Source: an uncultured Saprospiraceae bacterium (lineage in GTDB: Bacteria; Bacteroidota; Bacteroidia; Chitinophagales; Saprospiraceae). Taken from it: a stretch of DNA of 41,914 nt. The stretch's first letter is position 1. Every line of letters begins with the position of its first letter. Position numbers and translations under genes: made by a program. The stretch is from positions 1 to 41,914 of the forward strand of contig CALFBG010000092.1 in NCBI GenBank assembly GCA_937951685.1. Direction: 5' to 3'. Positions 15,876-24,161 of the stretch are shown one piece after another. The notes beneath the pieces are model-generated. The model was given only the letters and a program-made list of their open reading frames with translations, was not told the origin of the DNA and made no database searches.

Positions 15876-16892
15876 TTAATTAAGGATCAATTTTTCAGTC
15901 CATACTTTTTGGCCAGATTGGATTTTCACAAAATAAATACCCGCTTGTAATGGCGCTACGTTCAAACTGTGCTGTAAGCTACGTTCAGCGATTTGTTGAC
16001 GGACGACTATTTTTCCTGTAAGGTCAATAATTTCGAGTTGTGTATCAACTGCCGCTTCCTTTTTTAGGGTAACGAAAAGCTCTGTTTGCGATAGCGTAGG
16101 ATTCGGGTAAATCGAGAAAGTGCTTTGTTCTGCTAACTCGGTTACGCTGACAGTAGGGTTTAGTGCTGGTAAATCTGCGTCAAACTTCGTCCCGGAATTC
16201 AAAATAGCATCGTTAACATCACTTTGTAAAAAAGCAACAACGTATAATTCATCTGGATTGTAACTTCCTACGTTGTAAGTAGTGGTAACAACCTTTGCTT
16301 CCCCTTGAACCGCAAATTCAAAATCAACACCATTGATTAACATTTCTCGGAAAACATCGTGGTGGACATCTTCGCCATTAGGTGCATCATAGTAGTAATC
16401 TTTTTCTACCAAGGCAACATAAAGTAAGTGATTCTCTGTAGGTGGAGTCGTGTAAGAACCAATGGTAATCGTAACCGTTCGGTCATCGCCCGTTGTTTCT
16501 TCTACACCGATACCGATAGGACTAGTTTGATTTAAAACCGAATTGAGGGTACTCGAAGAAATTAAAGCAGAACCGCTACTATTAACATTTCCTAAAATCT
16601 TGATTGTTGGCGTCCCAAAAACGCCGTAGAAATTTGCTCTAGCCTCATTCCCCGTAGGATTAGATTGATAAATGGCACAGTTTGGATAAGGTACTGGCGG
16701 ATGATAAGAAATGTGGTGAATATCGCCTGGATACTGATTAATAGTATTGTAAAAAGCAGGATTTTTGCTTGCACAAATACCACAACGAGAATTTGTAAAG
16801 TGTTCTATTAAAACTTGTTTTTTGACTTCCTGTCCAAACATTCCGGCGGTAAAAAGTGTCGCAAGTAAGAAAGTAAAAGTGATTTTTTTCAT
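15876..16892 (-). CDS. Omp28-like, thioredoxin-fold protein with T9SS sorting domain
   Basis: This exported protein has 338 residues: a signal peptide (MKKITFTFLLATLFTAGMFGQ), an Omp28-related domain (about 22-245) and a type A sorting domain (about 262-338, IYPNPTLSQTELFVTL to EKLILN). The Omp28 part begins VLIEHFTNSRCGICASKNPAFYN with a thioredoxin-like CxxC (Cys37, Cys40) and continues with FGTPTIKILGN, a cis-Pro loop. A redox or thiol-handling role outside the outer membrane is possible, but the family function is not established. It is a single-gene unit with its own terminator. Confidence 0.88.
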   Translation of the reverse strand: MKKITFTFLLATLFTAGMFGQEVKKQVLIEHFTNSRCGICASKNPAFYNTINQYPGDIHHISYHPPVPYPNCAIYQSNPTGNEARANFYGVFGTPTIKILGNVNSSGSALISSSTLNSVLNQTSPIGIGVEETTGDDRTVTITIGSYTTPPTENHLLYVALVEKDYYYDAPNGEDVHHDVFREMLINGVDFEFAVQGEAKVVTTTYNVGSYNPDELYVVAFLQSDVNDAILNSGTKFDADLPALNPTVSVTELAEQSTFSIYPNPTLSQTELFVTLKKEAAVDTQLEIIDLTGKIVVRQQIAERSLQHSLNVAPLQAGIYFVKIQSGQKVWTEKLILN

Positions 16893-17679
16893 AAGATGTA
16901 AATTAAAATTAAGAGGTAATGAAGTCTAATGCTAAAGCACCTTAAAATTGAGTCTATATTTTTGTGCTACTCTAATCATAGCATCTGTACTTTGTTTTTT
17001 AGTTAAAATAACTATTGCAAATTTAGTGCAAAAAACACTCTGATGTGTGGAAATTGCGAGTTGTGCGTAGCTTAATTCTGCCAAACGTAGGACAATACGC
17101 TACGAATCTTATTAATTTGCTGCCACAGTTTAAAAATAATAGGAACCTAACACCATTAGCGTAAGAATGTTTTCGACTTCTTTTTGCCGAGTCAACTTCT
17201 TTTCTACATGGTTTATTTTACGTAACATTTTGCTTGCTGCAGCAAAATGAGCCTACTTAGAATACTAACTAATGATTTTTTTTTCCGTAAAAAGCGGCAA
17301 AACTCTGAAATTCCATCGTTTTTTTGAGTAAATTAAATCTGGAAAATGTTTGGTTAAATTTTTCTTCGTGGATTTAATCCACAGATAAATCCTTCAACCA
17401 CATTTTTGAAGAGCAGCAAATACAACTTAAGAAAAAATTTACCCGACAAAATTTTGGCCGATTTTCCAATTGTGGCATAATTTTGTCAGCATAGTCATTA
17501 ATAACTATTGAGTAAAATTAATAGCTATTGATGTGTTTTGGTCAATACTGCTAAGGCAGATAAAAGTATCGATCAAAAGGCAGATAGTATTCGTACTAAT
17601 AATTTATCATTTTGTTAAATATATTAGGTCGAATTTTTCTGGGTATTTTACTTAATTACGCACTAATAAATCTCTGGAT
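16893..17679. other. Long intergenic region (about 790 bp) without a recognisable gene
   Basis: I see no credible open frame. A 9-bp inverted repeat, CATTTTGCT/AGCAAAATG, lies at 17226-17249. A TAnnTTTG match on the minus strand (17018-17025, TAAATTTG) could be the -7 element for the Omp28-like gene, but no TTG is present at the expected upstream distance. A larger unannotated RNA cannot be excluded by eye. Confidence 0.5.
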
Positions 17680-18198
17680 ATGAACATAACGCCACTTAGC
17701 AGTATCACACTAAGAACTTATTGGGTCGGAGGCGTCGAAGGAGCCGCTACAGATTGGAACCATCCAGATAATTGGAGTACAAGAGAGGTTCCTAGTGGGA
17801 TTAGTGATGTCATTATTCCTAATGTTGCTAGAGACCACCGCCCTTTTCCCGTTATTACAGGGGAAGTGCGAACGATTGCCCACTTAGAAATTTGTAAACA
17901 TGCCAAATTGAGTTTGGAGCGTGGCGCTTATTTATCAGTCGAAGGGAGTCGTACTTATGAAAATGGAATAAGTATTTTCGGAACATTGATTAATCAAGGA
18001 AAAGTTGAAATCCTCAATGTGGGACGAAATTGTGTTGAAATAGAAGGAGGTGAGTTGATTAATCAAGGCACTATTCTTACGGATTTCCCAGCGTCGGAAG
18101 CCATTGTCTTTGACCAACAAAGTCGATTTACACAGCGCGGAAAATGTCAGCTGATCGGTGCGAAAAATCCAGCTAGATCTTATTCTGTAGGTAGTTAG
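17680..18198 (+). CDS. Beta-rich protein of unknown function lacking a signal peptide
   Basis: This is a 172-residue protein. The start of the domain, TYWVGGVEGAATDWNHPDNWS followed by VPSGISDVIIPN, matches the motif that opens many Bacteroidota surface proteins with parallel beta-helix or G8-like folds. The rest consists of short repeating turns (GTLINQGKVEI, GGELINQGTILTD) expected of a beta-solenoid. The protein has neither a signal peptide nor a T9SS domain and stops after roughly one solenoid. It could be a truncated remnant of a longer surface protein or a protein exported another way. The ATG at 17680 is followed at once by the domain, so no hidden signal is missed in frame. Confidence 0.65.
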   Translation: MNITPLSSITLRTYWVGGVEGAATDWNHPDNWSTREVPSGISDVIIPNVARDHRPFPVITGEVRTIAHLEICKHAKLSLERGAYLSVEGSRTYENGISIFGTLINQGKVEILNVGRNCVEIEGGELINQGTILTDFPASEAIVFDQQSRFTQRGKCQLIGAKNPARSYSVGS

Positions 18199-18325
18199 GT
18201 ACGAACGTAAGTTGATGGCAATTTAATTCCGTGAACTACTTAAGCGACTTTTTATTTCTTATCTTGATTACAATACTCGTTTATTGAGATTGTACCTGCC
18301 CAGAAAAATCAATAAAATAGTTTTA

Positions 18326-18353
18326 TTGATTTACAATATTCTTCCTACTTTTG
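18326..18353 (+). promoter_or_regulatory. Bacteroidota-type promoter of the DUF5916 gene
   Basis: TTG (18326-18328), a 17-bp spacer and TACTTTTG (18346-18353) match the Bacteroidota -33/-7 consensus (TTG, TAnnTTTG). Only 8 bases separate the -7 box from the ATG at 18362, so the mRNA may be leaderless or nearly so. Confidence 0.65.
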
Positions 18354-18361
18354 CATCCACT

Positions 18362-20581
18362 ATGATTCGATCGCTCACCTTAAGCCTAATCGGATTGCTC
18401 AGTTTATGTGCAATCACTGTTCGTGGACAAACACCGGGAAACATTCCGCAAATCAGTCTGAAAAGAACTACTCAGAAAATTTCCTTAGATGGTAAATTGG
18501 ACGAACCTGCCTGGTACACCGGAGTACCCGCAAAAGATTTTTGGCAATATTTTCCGCAAGATTCTAGTTACGCAGCGGCACAAACCGAAATTTTTCTATG
18601 TTACGACGATGAGTTTCTTTACATCGCTGCTAAATGCTACGCCGTAGGAAACGAATACATTACGCCATCTTTGCGGCGAGATTACCAAGCGGGAGGTAGT
18701 GATAATATAACTTTTTTGTTTGATCCTTTTAACGACCGTACCAACGCTTTCTTTTTTGGTCTTAACCCTTACGGCGTACAGCGAGAAGGCTTAATCGCTA
18801 ATGGTGGAAGTTCTTTCGGTGACTTTTCTACTTCGTGGGATAATAAATGGTACAGCGCAGCTAAAATTGAAGATGGATTCTGGGTAGCGGAGTTGGCGAT
18901 TCCATTTAAATCTATCCGTTTTAAAGATGGAAGCTTCAATTGGCGGTTTAATGCTTATCGCTTCGATACGCAATCCAATGAATGGTCGACTTGGCAACAA
19001 ATACCTCGGAATCAGCCCATTTTGAGTTTGGCCTTTATGGGAGATATGCAATGGGAAGAACCGTTGAAAAAATTAGGAACTAATATTTCTTTGATTCCTT
19101 TTGTGGCGGCAAGCATTGAAGAAGATTTTGAAACCCCGGCCGCCGATGGAACAACCAAGCCTGTCCTTAATTTTGAAGTTGGAGGAGATGCAAAAATTGC
19201 CGTTACCTCGGGCTTAAATTTAGACCTTACCATCAATCCCGATTTTTCGCAAGTTGAAGTGGATCGACAAGTTACCGACTTGTCCCGATTTGAAATATTT
19301 TTTCCGGAGCGCCGACAGTTTTTTCTAGAAAATGCGGATCTTTTTTCCACCTTTGGAAATAGTCGCATGAATCCTTTTTTCTCTCGAAGAATTGGCGTGG
19401 CGACGGATACCATTACCGACAATACGATTAAGAATCGTATTCTATATGGCGCTCGACTGAGTGGAAAGTTAGATAACAATTGGCGTTTAGGTTTACTTAA
19501 TATGCAGACGGCAAAAGATGATAGAAATGATTTACCAGGCTATAATTACACCGTCGCCGCCCTCCAACGAAAAGTATTTAGTAGTTCTAATATTGGCGTA
19601 ATTTTCGTCAATAAGCAACGATTGTCCACAAAAGACAATGATTTGTATACTCCTTATAATAGAGTACTCGGACTAGATTATAATTTGGCTTCCCGGGATA
19701 ATGTTTGGACTGGTAAAGTTTTTTATCATCAAGCTTTTACCCCCGCAAAAATTGAGCAAAAATTCTCGCAAGGGTTACGATTACAATACAGTACGCGGAC
19801 GCTGCGAGTAGAGTGGGAGCACCAATACGTCGGAGAAGGTTTCGACGCCGAAGTAGGTTTCGTGCCCAGAAAAGATTATTTTAGAATTAATCCAGCAGTC
19901 GCTGTTTCCTTTTATCCAACAACGGGTTCGATCAATCGTCATGGACCTAGTGTGCGAAGCACCTTTTTTTGGAATCCTGAAATCGGAAAGACGGATCACG
20001 AAATGCAGTTTACCTACGCCGTAAACTTTAGAGATAATAGTCAAGTTCGGCTTACGCTGCGAAACGAATACACTTACCTTTTTGACGCTTTTGACCCTAC
20101 GGGAACGGATGGTATTGCGTTAGCAGAAGATACGGATTATACTTATACAAGTGTTAGTCTATCTTATAATTCAGATCGGCGCAAACGTTTTTCATTTCGG
20201 ATTGATCCGCGGTACGGGAGCTACTTCAATGGAAAACGTTTAGGGATTAGAGGATCGTTTACCTATCGCTACCAACCGTATGGTTCCATTTCGCTCAATT
20301 ATGGATACAATTATTTTGAGATGCCCGAGCCACAATCTACCGTAGCGCTATTTTTGATTGGTCCACGGATCGACTTGACGCTGAGTAAAAACTTTTTCTT
20401 TACGAGCTTTTTTCAGTACAATGATCAAATTGATAATATCAATGTCAACGCGCGTTTACAATGGCGTTTCAAGCCCGTCTCCGATTTTTTCTTAGTGTAT
20501 ACCGACAATTATTTTGCGGAAGATGTCCGAGTAAAAAATCGCGCGATCATTGCTAAGTTAACTTATTGGCTAAACTTGTAA
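18362..20581 (+). CDS. DUF5916 outer-membrane protein with N-terminal CBM9-like domain
   Basis: This protein has 739 residues from the ATG at 18362. The frame runs further upstream but only from a TTG and without a signal peptide, whereas 18362 gives MIRSLTLSLIGLLSLCAITVRGQ. Residues about 35-235 form a carbohydrate-binding family 9-like domain (ISLDGKLDEPAW, YDDEFLYIAAKC, FKSIRFKDG). The rest is a DUF5916 barrel with alternating beta strands, the typical LDLTINPDFSQVEVDRQVTDLSRFEIFFPERRQFFLENADLF segment and a C-terminal strand YWLNL. It probably sits in the outer membrane; the substrate is unknown. The protein is complete and ends 20 bp from the convergent esterase gene. Confidence 0.9.
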   Translation: MIRSLTLSLIGLLSLCAITVRGQTPGNIPQISLKRTTQKISLDGKLDEPAWYTGVPAKDFWQYFPQDSSYAAAQTEIFLCYDDEFLYIAAKCYAVGNEYITPSLRRDYQAGGSDNITFLFDPFNDRTNAFFFGLNPYGVQREGLIANGGSSFGDFSTSWDNKWYSAAKIEDGFWVAELAIPFKSIRFKDGSFNWRFNAYRFDTQSNEWSTWQQIPRNQPILSLAFMGDMQWEEPLKKLGTNISLIPFVAASIEEDFETPAADGTTKPVLNFEVGGDAKIAVTSGLNLDLTINPDFSQVEVDRQVTDLSRFEIFFPERRQFFLENADLFSTFGNSRMNPFFSRRIGVATDTITDNTIKNRILYGARLSGKLDNNWRLGLLNMQTAKDDRNDLPGYNYTVAALQRKVFSSSNIGVIFVNKQRLSTKDNDLYTPYNRVLGLDYNLASRDNVWTGKVFYHQAFTPAKIEQKFSQGLRLQYSTRTLRVEWEHQYVGEGFDAEVGFVPRKDYFRINPAVAVSFYPTTGSINRHGPSVRSTFFWNPEIGKTDHEMQFTYAVNFRDNSQVRLTLRNEYTYLFDAFDPTGTDGIALAEDTDYTYTSVSLSYNSDRRKRFSFRIDPRYGSYFNGKRLGIRGSFTYRYQPYGSISLNYGYNYFEMPEPQSTVALFLIGPRIDLTLSKNFFFTSFFQYNDQIDNINVNARLQWRFKPVSDFFLVYTDNYFAEDVRVKNRAIIAKLTYWLNL

Positions 20582-20601
20582 AACAACTTCTTCTTTGATA
20601 C

Positions 20602-21471
20602 TTATCGACTGAACATCCAATGGAGAAAATCGGGCATAACTTTGTGCCAAGTTGCTTGATTGTGATAACCACCTTTTACTTCTACGTAACGGATATCGTG
20701 ACCTTGGCGGTAGGATAATTTTTCGAGTTCACGAATTAAATCCATCGTATCGTCAATCGAATCAATGATACCATTATTATTGCGATCTTCCGTTTCGTCG
20801 TTCGTACCCGTTTGCAACCAAAATCGAAAGCCTGGTCTAATCACACTGTCGCGAATAATTTGATGCATAATACGATGTCCATCGGGATCATCTGGCGTGT
20901 AAGCCTGAGAACGCCACCATAAGGAAGCAGAAAAAAGACCAACCTTCGCAAAAATATCTGGATAGTCCCAAGCAATATCAAGTGCCGATAATCCTCCGAG
21001 AGAAAAGCCTGCGATGCAGGTATCCGTAGGTTTTGCGCTTGCATGATAAATGCTTCGAACCATCGGGACCAACTCCTGAGTAATAAAATTACCATACTGT
21101 CTTGCCTTACGACCTCGCTGCTTATAATCGAGTTGACTCGCCGTGCCATACTCTTGTCCCCGATCCCCCGCGTGGACAGCGATGACGAGCAATTTTTGTA
21201 GACTATTATGTTGATAAACTTGTTGTAAGGTTTCACTCATTTTGAGTGCCTTCATATCTTGACCATCGTTGAAATAAAGGCTCGGATACTCGGTTGCTTG
21301 AAAAGGATCGAAGCCCGGAGGAAGGAATATTTTGATCCGGACAGTTCTTTGCAGGTGAACCGAAGGGAAGTCTATTAATTCGTGTATTTCCAAATTATCT
21401 TTCATATTAGAGGAAAAAAGAACCTCTTTTTGAAATTTTCTTTGGAAATAATTTTTAAGTGATTGCTTCAT
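20602..21471 (-). CDS. Esterase-D/enterochelin-esterase-like hydrolase
   Basis: This is a 289-residue alpha/beta-hydrolase of the putative esterase (PF00756) type. The motifs are YPSLYFNDGQD, the nucleophile elbow AGFSLGGLSALDIAWDYPDIFAKVGLFSASLWW, an acid region in WLQTGTNDETEDRNNNGIIDSIDDT (also Ca-loop-like) and a late His in GGYHNQATW. No signal peptide is seen, so it may be cytoplasmic. The substrate is unknown; relatives cleave carbohydrate or siderophore esters. The start is the ATG at 21471; an internal ATG 66 bases in (21405) would also leave the whole domain. A paralogue with an added N-terminal domain is at 34620-35723. Confidence 0.85.
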   Translation of the reverse strand: MKQSLKNYFQRKFQKEVLFSSNMKDNLEIHELIDFPSVHLQRTVRIKIFLPPGFDPFQATEYPSLYFNDGQDMKALKMSETLQQVYQHNSLQKLLVIAVHAGDRGQEYGTASQLDYKQRGRKARQYGNFITQELVPMVRSIYHASAKPTDTCIAGFSLGGLSALDIAWDYPDIFAKVGLFSASLWWRSQAYTPDDPDGHRIMHQIIRDSVIRPGFRFWLQTGTNDETEDRNNNGIIDSIDDTMDLIRELEKLSYRQGHDIRYVEVKGGYHNQATWHKVMPDFLHWMFSR

Positions 21472-21864
21472 TAAACCAATTTATTCAGGTGCAATAATCT
21501 ATACTCCAAATAGAATTTTGAAAAAAGTAGATTTTGCTTTATAAAATCTTGATTCGTAAATATATGGATAATGTAACTATTTGACAGTCAGTTGGTTTGC
21601 TTTTGTTTTTCAAGATAAAACCCTAACTTTGTATTCCTTTTGGGACAGTTGCTTTACGACAAGGTTCCCATTGCTTAAAATTTGATTGACATTAGCCGTT
21701 CACGAAGGGCAAAGATATAGAAATACTGGAACTATAGAAATCACTGTTAGATTATCTTATCAGTAGGATAGAAACACCAGAAAGATCAACTACACCGAAA
21801 CATCATCAGTCGACAATTTAAAAAACAACATTCATTAAATCAAAGGTAAATTAAGCATTTAAGT
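21472..21864. other. Divergent intergenic region with long leader of the ATP-grasp operon
   Basis: The region separates the minus-strand esterase from the plus-strand ATP-grasp operon. A promoter at 21603-21631 would give a leader of about 230 nt before the ATG at 21865. I recognise no riboswitch family in it and see no strong hairpin, but its length is unusual for this window. Confidence 0.5.
21603..21631 (+). promoter_or_regulatory. Bacteroidota-type promoter of the ATP-grasp/amidotransferase operon
   Basis: TTG (21603-21605), an 18-bp spacer and TAACTTTG (21624-21631) fit the TTG/TAnnTTTG consensus in both boxes and spacing. It points toward the gene at 21865. Confidence 0.6.
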
Positions 21865-23196
21865 ATGAAAAAAATTGGAATTTTATTTGGTCAGGAAGAC
21901 ACTTTCCCTCAAGCATTTGTAGATCGAGTAAATGAAAAAAATGTAAAAGGGATCACCGCTGAATTTTTACACGTAGAAGAATTAATGCAAGGAGAAGGAT
22001 CGGGTTATGCCGTTATCATTGACCGTATTTCTCAAGATGTACCTTTCTACCGATCTTATTTGAAAAATGCTGCTTTGTGTGGTACCGCTGTCATTAATAA
22101 TCCATTTTGGTGGAGTGCAGACGAGAAATTTTTCAATAACTGCTTGGCGGAGCACCTTAACGTTCCCGTTCCCAAAACGGTTCTTCTTCCTTCTAAAGAT
22201 ATGCCAACGGATACAAGTGAAAAATCTTTCCGCAACTTAAAATTTCCATTAGACTGGGAAAAAATATTTAAATACATTGGTGGTTTTCCTGCTTACATGA
22301 AACCGCACGCTGGTGGTGGCTGGAAAAATGTTTATAAATTAGAAAGCAAAGAAGATTTCTTCAAGTCTTACGGAGAAACCAATCAGTTGGTCATGATGTT
22401 GCAAGAGGAAATCAAATTTGACGAATATTTCCGTTGCTACTGTATCGGTGGTGATCAAGTACATATTATGCAATACGAGCCTCGTAACCCACATCACTTA
22501 CGTTACGTCATCGACGGTGAACCAACGTCAAAGGAAATGCTGGCTACCGTTAAGAAACAAGTACTGGCCTTAAACGAAGGCTTAGGCTACGATTTTAATA
22601 CTTACGAATTTGCCGTGAGAGATGGTATTGCTTATGCAATTGATTTTTGTAACCCTGCTCCCGACGCAGAGTTGACTTCCGTCGGAGAGAAGAACTTCGA
22701 ATGGGTGGTAGAAGCAGCAGCGAACATGGCGATTGACCGCGCACAACGACAAGAAGAAGGAAAAGATAATTTAACGTGGGGATCTTTCGTGCGCAATGCA
22801 ACTGTAGGTAAAGCCATTAAGCAAGCGAAAGCAAGTAAAAAAGCAGCTGCAAAAAAAACAAGCAAAGCGAAGGCAAGTCCTAAAAAAACTACCGCAACGG
22901 TAGCCGCTGAAGCGCCTAAGGTTTTAAGTGCAAAAGCTAAAAAAGCAGCGAAAGCAGACTTATTAGCTAATATTGGCACAGCTTCTGCTGCGGATAAAGA
23001 TGATTTGAAAGCCATCAAAGGGGTAGGACCAAAATTGGAAACCATCCTGAATAAATTGGGCATCTTTACTTTTGTACAAGTAAGTAAAATGAAAAAGGCA
23101 GAATACGGATTAGTAGATGCTTTGATGGACGCTTTTAAAGGCCGAGGAGAAAGAGACGACTGGGCTGGCCAAGCAAAGCAATTAATAAAAAAATAG
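21865..23196 (+). CDS. ATP-grasp (RimK-like) ligase with Lys/Ala-rich linker and helix-hairpin-helix domain
   Basis: This 443-residue enzyme should couple ATP hydrolysis to carboxylate-amine bond formation. Residues 1-110 are the pre-ATP-grasp domain (MKKIGILFGQED; VIIDRISQDVPFYRSYLKNAAL). The ATP-grasp fold covers about 111-300: YMKPHAGGGWKNVY carries the nucleotide-binding Lys (about 146) and Gly loop, and YAIDFCNPAPDAE (260-264, D-F-C-N-P) is the metal-binding end. Residues 316-379 are a basic Lys/Ala linker. The C-terminus (380-443, DDLKAIKGVGPKLETILNKLGI) is a helix-hairpin-helix domain like those added to DNA-ligase and some Bacteroidota ribosomal proteins. The substrate is unknown. It is first in an apparent operon with an amidotransferase and a second ATP-grasp-like gene. 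Confidence 0.85.
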   Translation: MKKIGILFGQEDTFPQAFVDRVNEKNVKGITAEFLHVEELMQGEGSGYAVIIDRISQDVPFYRSYLKNAALCGTAVINNPFWWSADEKFFNNCLAEHLNVPVPKTVLLPSKDMPTDTSEKSFRNLKFPLDWEKIFKYIGGFPAYMKPHAGGGWKNVYKLESKEDFFKSYGETNQLVMMLQEEIKFDEYFRCYCIGGDQVHIMQYEPRNPHHLRYVIDGEPTSKEMLATVKKQVLALNEGLGYDFNTYEFAVRDGIAYAIDFCNPAPDAELTSVGEKNFEWVVEAAANMAIDRAQRQEEGKDNLTWGSFVRNATVGKAIKQAKASKKAAAKKTSKAKASPKKTTATVAAEAPKVLSAKAKKAAKADLLANIGTASAADKDDLKAIKGVGPKLETILNKLGIFTFVQVSKMKKAEYGLVDALMDAFKGRGERDDWAGQAKQLIKK

Positions 23197-23228
23197 TGCG
23201 ATCCTCGTTTTGGATATAGCTAGTTATT

Positions 23229-23267
23229 TAGTCGATAGTTTATCTTTCTTAGATAAACTATCGACTA
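23229..23267 (+). repeat. Perfect 17-bp hairpin between ATP-grasp and amidotransferase genes
   Basis: TAGTCGATAGTTTATCT (23229-23245) and AGATAAACTATCGACTA (23251-23267) are perfect complements around a 5-nt loop, followed by only TTTTA. It lies in the 99-bp gap inside the apparent operon. It could be a partial terminator, an mRNA-processing stem or a stability element. Confidence 0.85.
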
Positions 23268-23295
23268 TTTTAGAATAAAGTCTAAAGAACAGAAT

Positions 23296-24114
23296 ATGAT
23301 GGAAAAGTTGAAATTAGCCATACTGGATATGTATGACAATGAGCCGAATCAAGGCATGAGAGCAATTCAAGAAATTGTGAAATCTTTTGGAGAACACTTA
23401 GATTGGGAAGTATTTGACGTGCGTGGAAAAGCGGAACTTCCTAACGCAGTAGATTTTGATCTCTATATTTCTACGGGCGGTCCGGGAGCTCCATTAGAAG
23501 GAGACGGCATTTGGGATAAAAAATATTATGATTTTATCGACGAACTATGGACTTGGAACCAAGCCGACCGAGGTTCAAAGAAGTACGTCTTTTTCATTTG
23601 TCATTCTTTTCAAATGGCTTGCCATCATTTCCAAATTGCTCAGATTACAAAGCGTAAGTCGCGGTCTTTTGGTACCTTTCCAACGCATAAAACACCAGCG
23701 GGAGAACGAGAATTGCTTTTTAAAAATTTAGAAGATCCGTTTACCGTAGCAGATTTTAGAGACTGGCAAGTCGTTCAACCCAACATCGAACGGATGAAAT
23801 CTTTAGGAATGAAAACCTTGGCAACGGAGAAAAAACGACCACACGTAGATCTAGAGCGAGCAATGATGGCGGTGCGGTTTTCGCCGGAGTTTTTTGGTAC
23901 GCAGTTTCATCCGGAGGCAGATCCTGAAGGAATGCTCATTCATTTCTCAAAAGAGAAGCAGAAAGAAAGTATCATCGAAACGCACGGCATCGAAAAGTAC
24001 GAGCAAATGTTGGAAGATTTACACGATACAAGTAGAATTCAACAAACTTACCGAACGATTATCCCCGGTTTTTTGAATGCTGCGATCGAAGCATTATCCA
24101 CGATAAAAGTGTAA
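23296..24114 (+). CDS. Class I glutamine amidotransferase
   Basis: This 272-residue enzyme should hydrolyse glutamine to glutamate and deliver ammonia to a partner synthase. The catalytic residues are all visible: the nucleophile Cys in FFICHSFQMACHHF (Cys about 102), and the His-Glu pair in GTQFHPEADPEG (His about 205, Glu about 207). The oxyanion region is STGGPGAPLE (59-68). It is not one of the standard biosynthetic forms (GMP, CPS, anthranilate), since no synthase domain is attached and the nucleophile elbow ICHSFQ differs from the common CxGxQ. Its place between two ATP-grasp-type genes suggests it feeds one or both with ammonia (inference). A Met-Met start occurs at 23296/23299. Confidence 0.88.
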   Translation: MMEKLKLAILDMYDNEPNQGMRAIQEIVKSFGEHLDWEVFDVRGKAELPNAVDFDLYISTGGPGAPLEGDGIWDKKYYDFIDELWTWNQADRGSKKYVFFICHSFQMACHHFQIAQITKRKSRSFGTFPTHKTPAGERELLFKNLEDPFTVADFRDWQVVQPNIERMKSLGMKTLATEKKRPHVDLERAMMAVRFSPEFFGTQFHPEADPEGMLIHFSKEKQKESIIETHGIEKYEQMLEDLHDTSRIQQTYRTIIPGFLNAAIEALSTIKV

Positions 24115-24161
24115 ATTTGTTTTTTAAAAAAAGCTTTTAAAATCTTCCACAAAAATCACTT

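Noticed and set aside
19012..19479. 155-codon minus-strand frame inside the DUF5916 gene
   Set aside because: Antisense shadow; the plus-strand gene has clear family motifs throughout.
22632..23063. 143-codon minus-strand frame opposite the ATP-grasp linker
   Set aside because: Its Ala/Leu/Phe-rich sequence is the complement of the Lys/Ala linker.
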